From contig CALAZI010000200.1 of NCBI GenBank assembly GCA_937895955.1, forward strand, positions 4,925 to 68,924: 64,000 bases of DNA. Reading direction: 5' to 3'. This DNA is from an uncultured Alphaproteobacteria bacterium (lineage in GTDB: Bacteria > Pseudomonadota > Alphaproteobacteria > Caulobacterales > Parvularculaceae). A model generated the notes under the pieces. The model was given only the letters and a program-made list of their open reading frames with translations. It made no database searches and was not told the DNA's origin. Made by a program: the position numbers and the translations under genes. This document shows positions 18,128-25,311 of this stretch, piece after piece; within the stretch, counting starts at the first letter, position 1; every line of letters begins with the position of its first letter.

Positions 18128-20062
18128 TCAGTCCTGCTTTTGCAGGATTTCCTCAATGCGCCGCTGGGCGATCGGGTGATAGAGCGTTTTTGATTTTGCA
18201 TAAACGCGCTCTGCGAATTCGCGTTCGCCATTCTCGGCGAGCGCCTCATAAAGCGGGTAAATGAATTTTCCGCGCCCGACGCGCCCCAGGAATTCTTCAA
18301 TCTCGGGCATCGCCGGCGCATAATGCTTGACGATCGCGCGTTCATACCAGGCGAAGGCGATCTCGGCGTTTGCGCTCGACGAAAGGTCGAACGTGCGATC
18401 GAGATCGCGCATCCGCTCTCCGGTGACGTCGTCCGGCAGCGAGTTGATGAAATGGAGCCAGTGCTGCGTCGTCCACGCGGCGGTGTCAAATGCGCTCGCC
18501 GACGATCCGCCGGCGAGCCACACCGCTTCATCCCGGTCGATGGCGTCGAACGCCGGCGATTTCGGTTCGACAAGCGTCGCAGGCAGGCCGGTTCCGTAAA
18601 GCCACTCGTCTATCTCGCTTTCGCGCGCCGCTTGCCTGTTGTCGGCGACGAGCGTCGCCATAAGATGCGCGCGGAAATCGGCGGTCGTCGCCGGCTTGAA
18701 CGCCTGTTTTTCAAACCACGCCTTTAAAAAACCGTCGAACGCCGCGCGCCCGTAACGGGCCTCAAGGAAGTGCAGGAAGAACTGGCCTTTCACATAGGAG
18801 ACGTCGGAAAAAGCGTCGTCCGGATGGTCGAGGCCCGGCGGCAATTGCAGTCGGGAAAGTTTCGGGTCTTCAAGATCGGCGATCTCGGCCTTCAAATCGC
18901 CGAACGCCAAGGCCTGTTCCATGATCGCGCGATCGCGCCCGAATACGTCTTCCATCAGCCGGTTTTCGACATAGGAGGTGACGCCTTCATTGAGCCAGGC
19001 GTCGGACCAGGTCGCGTTGGTCACGAGATTGCCTGACCATGAATGGGCGAGTTCATGGGCGACGGTGCCGACAAGGCTCTTGTCGCCGGCGATAAGCGTC
19101 GGCGTCACAAACGACAGCCGCGGATTTTCCATCCCGCCGAAGGGAAAAGACGGCGGCAGCACGAGGAGATCGTAACGCCCCCAGAGATAAGGTCCGTAAA
19201 GGGCCGATGCGGCCGCTTCCATTTGCGGCGTGTCCTCGAACTCTTTCGCCGCCGCGTCGATGACGGACGGTTCCGCATAAACGCCGATAGTCTCGCTGAC
19301 GGGACGAAAGGCGAGATCGCCGACGGCGAGCGCCAGGAGATAAGCCGGCACCGGTTGCGGCATCTTGAATGCGTAATCGCCGTCGCGCGGGCCGCGATCC
19401 TGCTCCGCCCCCATCACGGCGAGCAGATCCGGCGGCGTTCTGACGCGCGCCGAATAAGTCATGCGCACGGCGGGCGTGTCCTGAACCGGCGCCATGGAAC
19501 GCGCATTGATCGCCTGGTTCTGCGAATACATGAACGGGTGGGCGCCTCCGGCTGTCTGCGCGGCGGTCAGCCATTGCAGGCCTTCGGCTTTCGGGCTCGT
19601 CCGATAGGCGATCCTGACTTTCGTCGCCTCGCCTGGAATTTCGATATCGAGCTTCGATCCGAGATTGGGGTCGTCGGGCCCGAGAGAGAACGGCGCCGCT
19701 TTCCATTCGCCGCCGGCGTCGGTCTCGACCGCGCTGATGTCGAGATCGTTTGAATCAAGAATAAGGCGATCCGCGTCGGGATTGATGCGCTCGAAGGTCA
19801 GCGTCGCCGTTCCGGAGATGACGCGCTCATCGAAGAGAACGTCGATATCAAGCGCCAGATCGGTGACGCGCGCCGATTCGTAATTCGCGTAAGTGAAGGG
19901 GTCCCGTTCGACGGGATCAATCGGCTTGACCGGCGCCGCCGCAGCATTGGACGCCTCGGCGACAGGCTTGCTTTCAGCCTGTTCCGTCGCTTGCTTCTCG
20001 CCCGCGCAAGACGCCGCCAAAATAACGCAGCAGCAAGTCGCCGCGATTTTCCCGCACCGCAT
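18128..20062 (-). CDS. M1 family zinc aminopeptidase (LTA4 hydrolase-like), lipoprotein
   Basis: A 644 aa metallopeptidase with lipobox LAASC (Cys19). The M1 exopeptidase motif GGMEN is at residues 309-313, and the zinc site H336-E-L-A-H340 with Glu359 fits HExxH-x18-E exactly. The C-terminal helical domain (about residues 480-644) has the leukotriene A4 hydrolase-type repeat pattern. M1 enzymes remove N-terminal residues from peptides; the lipoprotein signal places it in the periplasm or at the outer membrane. Convergent and abutting with the DUF885 gene. The two cysteines right before the lipobox (CCC) are unusual but do not change the call. Confidence 0.93.
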   Translation of the reverse strand: MRCGKIAATCCCVILAASCAGEKQATEQAESKPVAEASNAAAAPVKPIDPVERDPFTYANYESARVTDLALDIDVLFDERVISGTATLTFERINPDADRLILDSNDLDISAVETDAGGEWKAAPFSLGPDDPNLGSKLDIEIPGEATKVRIAYRTSPKAEGLQWLTAAQTAGGAHPFMYSQNQAINARSMAPVQDTPAVRMTYSARVRTPPDLLAVMGAEQDRGPRDGDYAFKMPQPVPAYLLALAVGDLAFRPVSETIGVYAEPSVIDAAAKEFEDTPQMEAAASALYGPYLWGRYDLLVLPPSFPFGGMENPRLSFVTPTLIAGDKSLVGTVAHELAHSWSGNLVTNATWSDAWLNEGVTSYVENRLMEDVFGRDRAIMEQALAFGDLKAEIADLEDPKLSRLQLPPGLDHPDDAFSDVSYVKGQFFLHFLEARYGRAAFDGFLKAWFEKQAFKPATTADFRAHLMATLVADNRQAARESEIDEWLYGTGLPATLVEPKSPAFDAIDRDEAVWLAGGSSASAFDTAAWTTQHWLHFINSLPDDVTGERMRDLDRTFDLSSSANAEIAFAWYERAIVKHYAPAMPEIEEFLGRVGRGKFIYPLYEALAENGEREFAERVYAKSKTLYHPIAQRRIEEILQKQD

Positions 20063-20345
20063 AAGCTTCCCCGTGTCATCGCCCGCCGGTTTACCTTACC
20101 GGCTGAAGGCGAGGTCGCGAAGGCGCAATCCGACATTTATGGCCGCGGTTCAGGCGCAGATTCGCCAAAACGCTGAAAATTTCGAGAAAAATTCCCGCCT
20201 TTGGGGCGGGGGCGAAATGAAATCCGCGCGCGATCGCCGACAAATTTAATGTTGAAATTAACCCTGCCGCGCTTGCCGCTCTTATGGGGCGAGCGTATCA
20301 ATTCCGCAGGATTGCGCATTCGGCGCGTCCTGAGGAATTGCGTTC

Positions 20346-20897
20346 ATGTTGTTGCGTAATGTGTTGGCTGCAATCGCTGCGGGAATTGTTGCGTCTGCGG
20401 CGTCGGCGTCGGCGACGGTGGTCGCGTTTGGTCAACCCGGCTTTCCGGCGGTGACCGTCGCGCCTGGCGGCTTCATCCAGGCCTATTATTCCAACGACGC
20501 GAATTCGGATATCGGCAATCAAAGTCCGTCGACTGTTGAGGCGGTCATGGAGAGCTGGTTCGGCCAGCAGCTCAATTTCGCGGGCGGCGGCTCTTGCGGC
20601 GCGTCGCCTTCTTATTCCAACAATTGCACCGCCTATGACAATGGCGGCGGCAATTCGCAGAAGGGCGGAATTTCGAATCTGACCGCTCAATTGTTCGCCG
20701 TGCATTTCGGCAACCGCTTCATCGCGTTTCTTTATTCCGGGCCGACCAACGGTTTCCGGATCGACGGCTTGCGGTACGGCGTCAGCAATATTTACGCATT
20801 TGACGGCGCTTCGCCGGTCCCGATCCCCGGCGCAGTCTGGCTGATGGGCGCCGGGCTCGCCGGCATCAGCTTTGCGGCGCGCAAAAAGCGCTATTAA
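20346..20897 (+). CDS. Exported VPLPA/PEP-CTERM-type sorting-signal protein
   Basis: A 183 aa secreted protein. It has an N-terminal signal peptide (MLLRNVLAAIAAGIVASAAS, cleavage near ASA) and a C-terminal tripartite sorting signal: PVPIPGAVWLMGAGL, a short membrane helix, and a basic end AARKKRY. This is the layout of exosortase-processed PEP-CTERM/VPLPA-CTERM proteins, which are cut and anchored at or released from the surface. The middle has two cysteines (GGGSCG and NNCTAY) and many Gly/Asn/Ser residues but no domain I recognise. GAGGA precedes the ATG. No exosortase gene is present in the window; a terminator follows directly. Confidence 0.8.
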   Translation: MLLRNVLAAIAAGIVASAASASATVVAFGQPGFPAVTVAPGGFIQAYYSNDANSDIGNQSPSTVEAVMESWFGQQLNFAGGGSCGASPSYSNNCTAYDNGGGNSQKGGISNLTAQLFAVHFGNRFIAFLYSGPTNGFRIDGLRYGVSNIYAFDGASPVPIPGAVWLMGAGLAGISFAARKKRY

Positions 20898-20916
20898 ACC
20901 GGCGCCGGAATTCGAC

Positions 20917-20940
20917 AGGCCCGCCGCGCGCGGGCCTTTT
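20917..20940 (+). terminator. Intrinsic terminator after the VPLPA-CTERM gene
   Basis: AGGCCCGC pairs with GCGGGCCT around CGCGC and is followed by TTTT. Position is 20 bp past the stop codon. Confidence 0.85.
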
Positions 20941-21079
20941 CCTTATGGGGGTCGCGGATTTGACAGGGCGCGGAGGGGCGGCTAAGAGCCCGCCCTTCAT
21001 GACGGGGGGTGCGCAAGCCGCCGTTGAAATCGCCGCCGGGATGATCCCTGCGGCCGGAGCGCGCCGATAGCGAGGACAC

Positions 21080-21697
21080 GTGACCAAGCGCATCAGAGCG
21101 AAATACAAGATCGACCGCAGGGTCGGGGAAAATATCTGGGGCCGGCCGAAATCGCCGGTCAATCGCCGGGAAACGGGCCCCGGCATGCACGGCGCCCAGC
21201 GCAAGTCGAAAATTTCCGATTACGGCCTGCAGCTTCGCGCCAAGCAGAAGCTCAAGGGCTACTACGGCAACATTTCCGAGCGCCAGTTCGAGAAGATCTA
21301 TCTCGAAGCGATCCGGCGCGCCGGCAACACGGCGGAAAACCTGATCGGCCTTCTCGAAAGCCGGCTCGACGCTGTCGTCTACCGCGCGAAATTCGTTCCG
21401 ACGGTCTTCGCCGCGCGCCAGTTCATCAATCACGGCCACGTCAAGGTGAACGGCCGCCGGACGAATATCCCGTCCTTCCGCTGCAAGCCGGGCGATGTCG
21501 TCGAAATCCAGGACAAATCGAAGAACATGGCGCTCGTTCTCGAAGCGCTGCAGAGCGCCGAGCGCGACATCCCGGATTATGTCGAGGTTGATCCGAAGAA
21601 AATGAGCGCGACCTATCTTCGCGTGCCGGAACTCGCCGAAGTTCCCTATGCGGCGCGCATGGAACCCAATCTCGTCGTCGAATATTACTCGTCGTAA
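21080..21697 (+). CDS. rpsD: 30S ribosomal protein S4
   Basis: A 205 aa S4 protein, a primary 16S rRNA-binding protein that nucleates assembly of the 30S body. It starts at GTG with GAGG seven bases ahead, and shows the N-terminal 'RIRAKYKIDRRVGENIWGRP' block, 'RETGPGMHGAQRKSKISDYG', and the S4 RNA-binding domain 'ESRLDAVVYRAKFVPTVFAARQFINHGHV' region (residues 93-155; given here as a position, key residues R-L-D and R-Q-F-I-N-H-G-H). The zinc-binding Cys cluster of some S4 proteins is absent, as is usual in alphaproteobacteria. Monocistronic, closed by a strong terminator. Confidence 0.98.
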   Translation: MTKRIRAKYKIDRRVGENIWGRPKSPVNRRETGPGMHGAQRKSKISDYGLQLRAKQKLKGYYGNISERQFEKIYLEAIRRAGNTAENLIGLLESRLDAVVYRAKFVPTVFAARQFINHGHVKVNGRRTNIPSFRCKPGDVVEIQDKSKNMALVLEALQSAERDIPDYVEVDPKKMSATYLRVPELAEVPYAARMEPNLVVEYYSS

Positions 21698-21725
21698 TCT
21701 CGGGCGAAACGGGAACTGCAAAAGA

Positions 21726-21750
21726 AAGCCGCCCCTCGGGGCGGCTTTTT
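21726..21750 (+). terminator. Intrinsic terminator of rpsD
   Basis: AAGCCGCCC pairs with GGGCGGCTT around a CTCG loop and is followed by TTT. It lies 28 bp past the rpsD stop; the reverse strand also has an A/T flank, so it may serve the converging mlaC gene too. Confidence 0.9.
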
Positions 21751-21775
21751 GTTTTCGCGTAACGGGACGTTCCGC

Positions 21776-22402
21776 CTATTCGCCGACTTTCGCTTTCAGA
21801 TCGGCGATGAGCGCGTCGATCCCGGCCGCTCCGCCCCCATTGTTGGCGATGACGGATTTGAATGTCGATTGCTGCTCGATCGCCAGCCAGACCCCGGATG
21901 CGCCGGCGTCGACGATCGATTGCGCGCCGTCAGCCGCGCGGTAAACCCGCCAATGAACGACAAGGTCGGCGTATTCGCTTCCGGGCTTGGCGCCGACGAC
22001 TTTCGAATTGACGATGATGTCGCGCGCGCTGCGGTCGACGCTGCCGGTCACCTCAAGCGCTTCGCCTGAATAGGGGTCGAGCGTCGCTTGATAGACGCTC
22101 GTCGCGTATTTGCGGAACAGCGGCTGATAGGCGGCCATCTGTTCTTCGGTCGCGATGCGCGCATATTGGCCGAGCGCGAAGCGCGCGACGCGGTCCATAT
22201 CGACATATTTGTCGACGAGCGTTTCGATGCCGGCGTTGCGCGTTTCGTCGTCGTTCGACTTGAAGACGACGTTCGCCTCCGTCAGGATTTGCGCGACAAA
22301 AGTCTCAGCGGCCTCATCGGCGCGAGCGGGCGTCGCCGCAACGGCCAGGATCAGCACGGCCGCGAATGCGCTGCGAGCGGCGGGGACGATGCTCAGTTGC
22401 AT
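21776..22402 (-). CDS. mlaC: MlaC-type periplasmic phospholipid-binding protein
   Basis: A 208 aa periplasmic protein of the MlaC/Ttg2D (toluene tolerance) family, which ferries phospholipids between the outer-membrane MlaA complex and the inner-membrane MlaFEDB transporter. Signal peptide through 'AAVLILAVAATPARADE'. Core features: 'YVDMDRVARFALGQYARIATEEQMAAYQPLFRKYA' region (residues 68-100) and 'DLVVHWRVYRAADGAQSIVDAGASGVW' (the family's v.w.v....g.w.i.Dv...Gisl pattern). It follows mlaA by 15 bp on the minus strand; the MlaFED genes are not in the window. Confidence 0.9.
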   Translation of the reverse strand: MQLSIVPAARSAFAAVLILAVAATPARADEAAETFVAQILTEANVVFKSNDDETRNAGIETLVDKYVDMDRVARFALGQYARIATEEQMAAYQPLFRKYATSVYQATLDPYSGEALEVTGSVDRSARDIIVNSKVVGAKPGSEYADLVVHWRVYRAADGAQSIVDAGASGVWLAIEQQSTFKSVIANNGGGAAGIDALIADLKAKVGE

Positions 22403-22417
22403 GACGGTTCTCTGCCC

Positions 22418-23248
22418 TTACTCCAATTCATCGAATTCCTCGAATTCGCCGATATCCGGAAGATCGCTGTAATCGACGACGCCGTTGGCGATTTCGCGCT
22501 TGCGCGACTGAAGATAGAAACTGCGCAGCGAAGCGTAATAATCGAGCGATTTCGATTCGATTTCGGCGAGCGGCTCGAGAAACTGCTCGCGCGCCGAGAC
22601 GCCGCCGACGCCCGCGCGCGTATAACGCGCGATATCGGCGGGCGGGGTGCGGACATAGAAATGCGGATCCATGCCAAGCTGCACAATCGCGCCGAAGCCG
22701 TCGCGCGTCGAGGTCGGGCCGACCAACGGCAAGAAGAGAAACGGACCTGAATCGACGCCCCAGACGGCGAGCGTCTGGCCGAAATCCTCGCTATGCGCCT
22801 CAATCCCGATCTGCGCCGCCGGATCCGCGAAGCCGCCGGCGCCGATCGTCGTATTGACGACAAAGCGCCCCAAGGTTTCGCCGGCGCGGCCGAATTCGCC
22901 TTGCAGGATGTCGTTCACGAAAACGCCCGGCGCGCGCAGATTGGCGAGGAAACGGCGAATGCCGCGCCGCCCCTTTTTCGGCGTCACCGCTCGATAGCCC
23001 TTCGCCGCCGGAACTAGGAGATTGCGGTCGAGGAAGAGATGCGTCGAAAACATCTTCCGATTAAACCCTTCCCAGGGGTCCGCGACGTCGTCCGTCGCGC
23101 CCGCCGTGACGGCGCTGTCGATTTCCGATTGGGCGACGGGCTCGTCGCTCGGCGTTTGGCCGATGACGCCCTGCGCAGTCGCGGCGGCGAGCGAGACCGC
23201 CAGCGCGCCCGAGATCGCGGCGAGAATTTTCACGGCGGCGAAGGCCAT
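22418..23248 (-). CDS. mlaA: MlaA/VacJ family outer-membrane lipid-asymmetry protein without lipobox
   Basis: MlaA extracts phospholipids from the outer leaflet of the outer membrane and passes them to MlaC. The 276 aa product has the family core 'DPWEGFNRKMFSTHLFLDRN', 'RRGIRRFLANLRAPGVFVNDILQGE' (R-F..N...P..f.Nd.LQg) and 'DFGQTLAVWGVDSGPFLFLPLVGP' (G-v..GpflvlPl.GPs). The signal peptide MAFAAVKILAAISGALAVSL-AAATAQG lacks the lipobox cysteine of E. coli MlaA. Start 23248 is chosen because AAGGGG ends six bases upstream; an in-frame ATG two codons earlier is also possible. mlaC follows by 15 bp. Confidence 0.9.
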   Translation of the reverse strand: MAFAAVKILAAISGALAVSLAAATAQGVIGQTPSDEPVAQSEIDSAVTAGATDDVADPWEGFNRKMFSTHLFLDRNLLVPAAKGYRAVTPKKGRRGIRRFLANLRAPGVFVNDILQGEFGRAGETLGRFVVNTTIGAGGFADPAAQIGIEAHSEDFGQTLAVWGVDSGPFLFLPLVGPTSTRDGFGAIVQLGMDPHFYVRTPPADIARYTRAGVGGVSAREQFLEPLAEIESKSLDYYASLRSFYLQSRKREIANGVVDYSDLPDIGEFEEFDELE

Positions 23249-23380
23249 ACCCATCCCCTTGCGCCGCCGATGCCCGGAGACGCGATTCTTCTTGTACTTC
23301 CCGTGAAAAGATTGGCCGGATTGGGGCGGCATGTCCATCGGCGGGCGTCGCCCGGCCAGCCAGGCGCATCACTTGATTGC

Positions 23381-23402
23381 GATATAAGGATATGTTTATA
23401 TC
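23381..23402. promoter_or_regulatory. Palindromic ArsR-type operator upstream of the ArsR-methyltransferase gene
   Basis: GATATAA and TTATATC are perfect inverted arms separated by 8 bases. The AT-rich palindrome stands out in a GC-rich region and ends 24 bp before the regulator start, as expected for an autoregulatory site that also controls the downstream metF-metH. Assignment rests on position and ArsR-site form, not on a matched consensus. Confidence 0.6.
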
Positions 23403-23426
23403 TAAAGGCGCAATATCGGCGGCGGC

Positions 23427-24413
23427 ATGAATCTCGACACTATTCTCAACGTCCTGAGGGCGATCGGCGAGGAAACCCGCCTCAGGATCATGGCGCTCCT
23501 GATGCGCGGCGAGCTCACCGTCAGCGAGATCACCCAGATTCTCGGCCAAAGCCAGCCGCGCGTCAGCCGGCATCTCAAGATCCTCACCGACGCAGGATTG
23601 GTCGACAAATTCCGCGAAGGGTCCTGGATGTTTTATCGCGTCGCCGGCGCCGCGCCGGAGGCGACCGACGCGGTTCTCGGCGCCGTCAAGGCGCTGAACG
23701 CTTCGGGCGACAGGATCATCGCGCGCGACGGCGACCGTTTCGAGCAAAGCCGTCAGGCGCGGGCCGCCGTCGCCGCGGCGTATTTTGAGAAAAACGCCGG
23801 CGAATGGGACACAGTCAGAGGCCTGCAGATCGAAGAATCGCAGGTCGAACAGCGCATGCGCCGGAACCTTGCGGACGAAAGGGTCGACCTTTTCGTCGAT
23901 ATCGGCACCGGCACAGGCCGTATGCTGACGGTTTTTTCCGATCTTTATGAAAGCGGAATCGGCTTCGATCTGTCGCGGGAAATGCTGGCGGTCGCGCGCG
24001 ATAATCTGGAGCGCGCGGGCGTCTCGCACGCCCAGGTTCGTCATGGCGATCTTTTCTCCCTGCCTGTGGAAACCGGATCGGCGGACATCGTCTGCATTCA
24101 CCAGGTTCTGCATTTCCTCGCCGAACCGGGCGTCGCCGTCATCGAGGCGGCAAGGCTGCTCAAACCGGGCGGGCGGCTCATCATTTCCGATTTCGCGCCG
24201 CATGAAGTTGAGCTTCTTCGCGCCGATCACGCGCATCGCCGTCTGGGGTTTCCAGATGAGGAAGTCGCCGCTTGGTGCGCCGCCGCCGGGCTTGAACTTG
24301 CGAATACGGAAACCTTGTCCCCGCGTCCCGGCGGCAAGGAATCGCTCACCGTGAAAATCTGGCTGGCGCAAGCGCCGGAAACCGTTCGCCGCCTGAAAAA
24401 GCGCATCGCCTAA
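23427..24413 (+). CDS. ArsR-type regulator fused to SAM-dependent methyltransferase domain (SahR-like)
   Basis: A 328 aa fusion. Residues 1-90 form an ArsR winged helix: 'LRAIGEETRLRIMALLMRGELTVSEITQILGQSQPRVSRHL' region with recognition helix QSQPRVSRHLKIL; no metal-binding ELCVCDL cysteines. Residues 140-290 are a class I methyltransferase: motif I DIGTGTGRMLTVF, acidic end of strand 2 in 'IGFDLSREMLAVARD', and 'LLKPGGRLIISDF'. Fusions like this next to metF/metH have been described as SahR-type regulators of the SAH/methionine cycle in Proteobacteria, where the methyltransferase-like domain may sense SAM or SAH. It lies 13 bp upstream of metF, with a palindrome before its start. Confidence 0.88.
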   Translation: MNLDTILNVLRAIGEETRLRIMALLMRGELTVSEITQILGQSQPRVSRHLKILTDAGLVDKFREGSWMFYRVAGAAPEATDAVLGAVKALNASGDRIIARDGDRFEQSRQARAAVAAAYFEKNAGEWDTVRGLQIEESQVEQRMRRNLADERVDLFVDIGTGTGRMLTVFSDLYESGIGFDLSREMLAVARDNLERAGVSHAQVRHGDLFSLPVETGSADIVCIHQVLHFLAEPGVAVIEAARLLKPGGRLIISDFAPHEVELLRADHAHRRLGFPDEEVAAWCAAAGLELANTETLSPRPGGKESLTVKIWLAQAPETVRRLKKRIA

Positions 24414-24426
24414 AAGGAATCCCGCC

Positions 24427-25311
24427 TTGTCCGACCTGCACGTCTCGTTTGAATTCTTTCCGCCGAAGACCGAGGCGATGCACGCGCGGCTGTGGGCGGC
24501 GGTCCAGAAATTGTCGCCGCTCGCGCCTGAATTCATGTCCGTCACCTATGGCGCAGGCGGATCGACGCGCGCGCGCACGCATGAAACCCTTTCGCGCATC
24601 ATTCGCGAAGGAGCGGCGCCGGTCGCGGCGCATCTGACCTGCGTCGCTGCGACCAAAGAAGAAGTCGACGGCGTTCTTAAAGCCTATTGGAATGACGGCG
24701 TCCGCCACATCGTCGCCTTGCGCGGCGATCCGCCGGGCGGCCCCGGCGAGCGTTACATTCCTCATCCAGGCGGATACGCCAACGCCGCCGAGCTCGCCGC
24801 CGGCGCGAAAAAGATCGCCGATTTTGAGATCAGCGTCGGCTGCTATCCGGAAAAACACCCTGACAGTCCGTCGCCCGCCGCCGATATCGACATGCTGAAA
24901 CGCAAGGTCGACGCCGGCGCGACGCGCGGAATCACGCAGTTCTTTTACGACAACGACGTTTACTATCGTTATCTCGACCGGGTGCGCGGCGCGGGCATCG
25001 ATATTCCGATCGTGCCGGGCGTCATGCCGGTGACGAATTTCGTCGGCGTTCGAAAGATGGCCGACACCTGCGGCGCGACGATGCCGGGGCGGCTCGTCAA
25101 GCTGTTCCAAAATCTCGACGATGATCCGACGACGCGCCAGCTTATCGCGGCGACCGTCGCCGCTGAGCAATGTCTCGCGCTCGCGGAGCAGGGCGTCAAG
25201 CACTTCCATTTTTACACGCTCAATCGCGACGATCTCGCCTATGCGCTTTGCACCATGCTCGGCGTCAGGCCGAAGACGTCGGCGAAACGGGCGCCGGACG
25301 CCGCCGCATGA
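24427..25311 (+). CDS. metF: 5,10-methylenetetrahydrofolate reductase
   Basis: Reduces methylene-THF to methyl-THF, the methyl donor for MetH. The 294 aa protein has the MetF barrel signatures 'VSFEFFPPKT' at the N-terminus, 'FMSVTYGAGGSTR', 'AHLTCVAATKEE', 'HIVALRGDPPGG' (the R-G-D-P motif), and 'GITQFFYDNDVYYRY' (the Q-FF-D substrate motif). The start is TTG at 24427 with AAGGA at 24414-24418. Stop and start overlap with metH as ATGA, indicating translational coupling of the methyl-THF producer and consumer. Confidence 0.97.
   Translation: MSDLHVSFEFFPPKTEAMHARLWAAVQKLSPLAPEFMSVTYGAGGSTRARTHETLSRIIREGAAPVAAHLTCVAATKEEVDGVLKAYWNDGVRHIVALRGDPPGGPGERYIPHPGGYANAAELAAGAKKIADFEISVGCYPEKHPDSPSPAADIDMLKRKVDAGATRGITQFFYDNDVYYRYLDRVRGAGIDIPIVPGVMPVTNFVGVRKMADTCGATMPGRLVKLFQNLDDDPTTRQLIAATVAAEQCLALAEQGVKHFHFYTLNRDDLAYALCTMLGVRPKTSAKRAPDAAA

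Noticed and set aside
20194..20210. CCCGCC-TTTGG-GGCGGG hairpin upstream of the M1 peptidase gene
   Set aside because: A T-run exists only in the minus direction, where no gene would end; no role can be supported.
23061..24545. A 494-codon minus-strand ORF across mlaA, the ArsR fusion and metF
   Set aside because: It crosses three real genes and the palindromic operator, and has no recognisable domain.
25170..25307. Extra N-terminal residues of MetH, or a frameshifted remnant of the homocysteine domain
   Set aside because: This segment is the end of intact metF in another frame; the ATGA overlap and domain start fix MetH at 25308.
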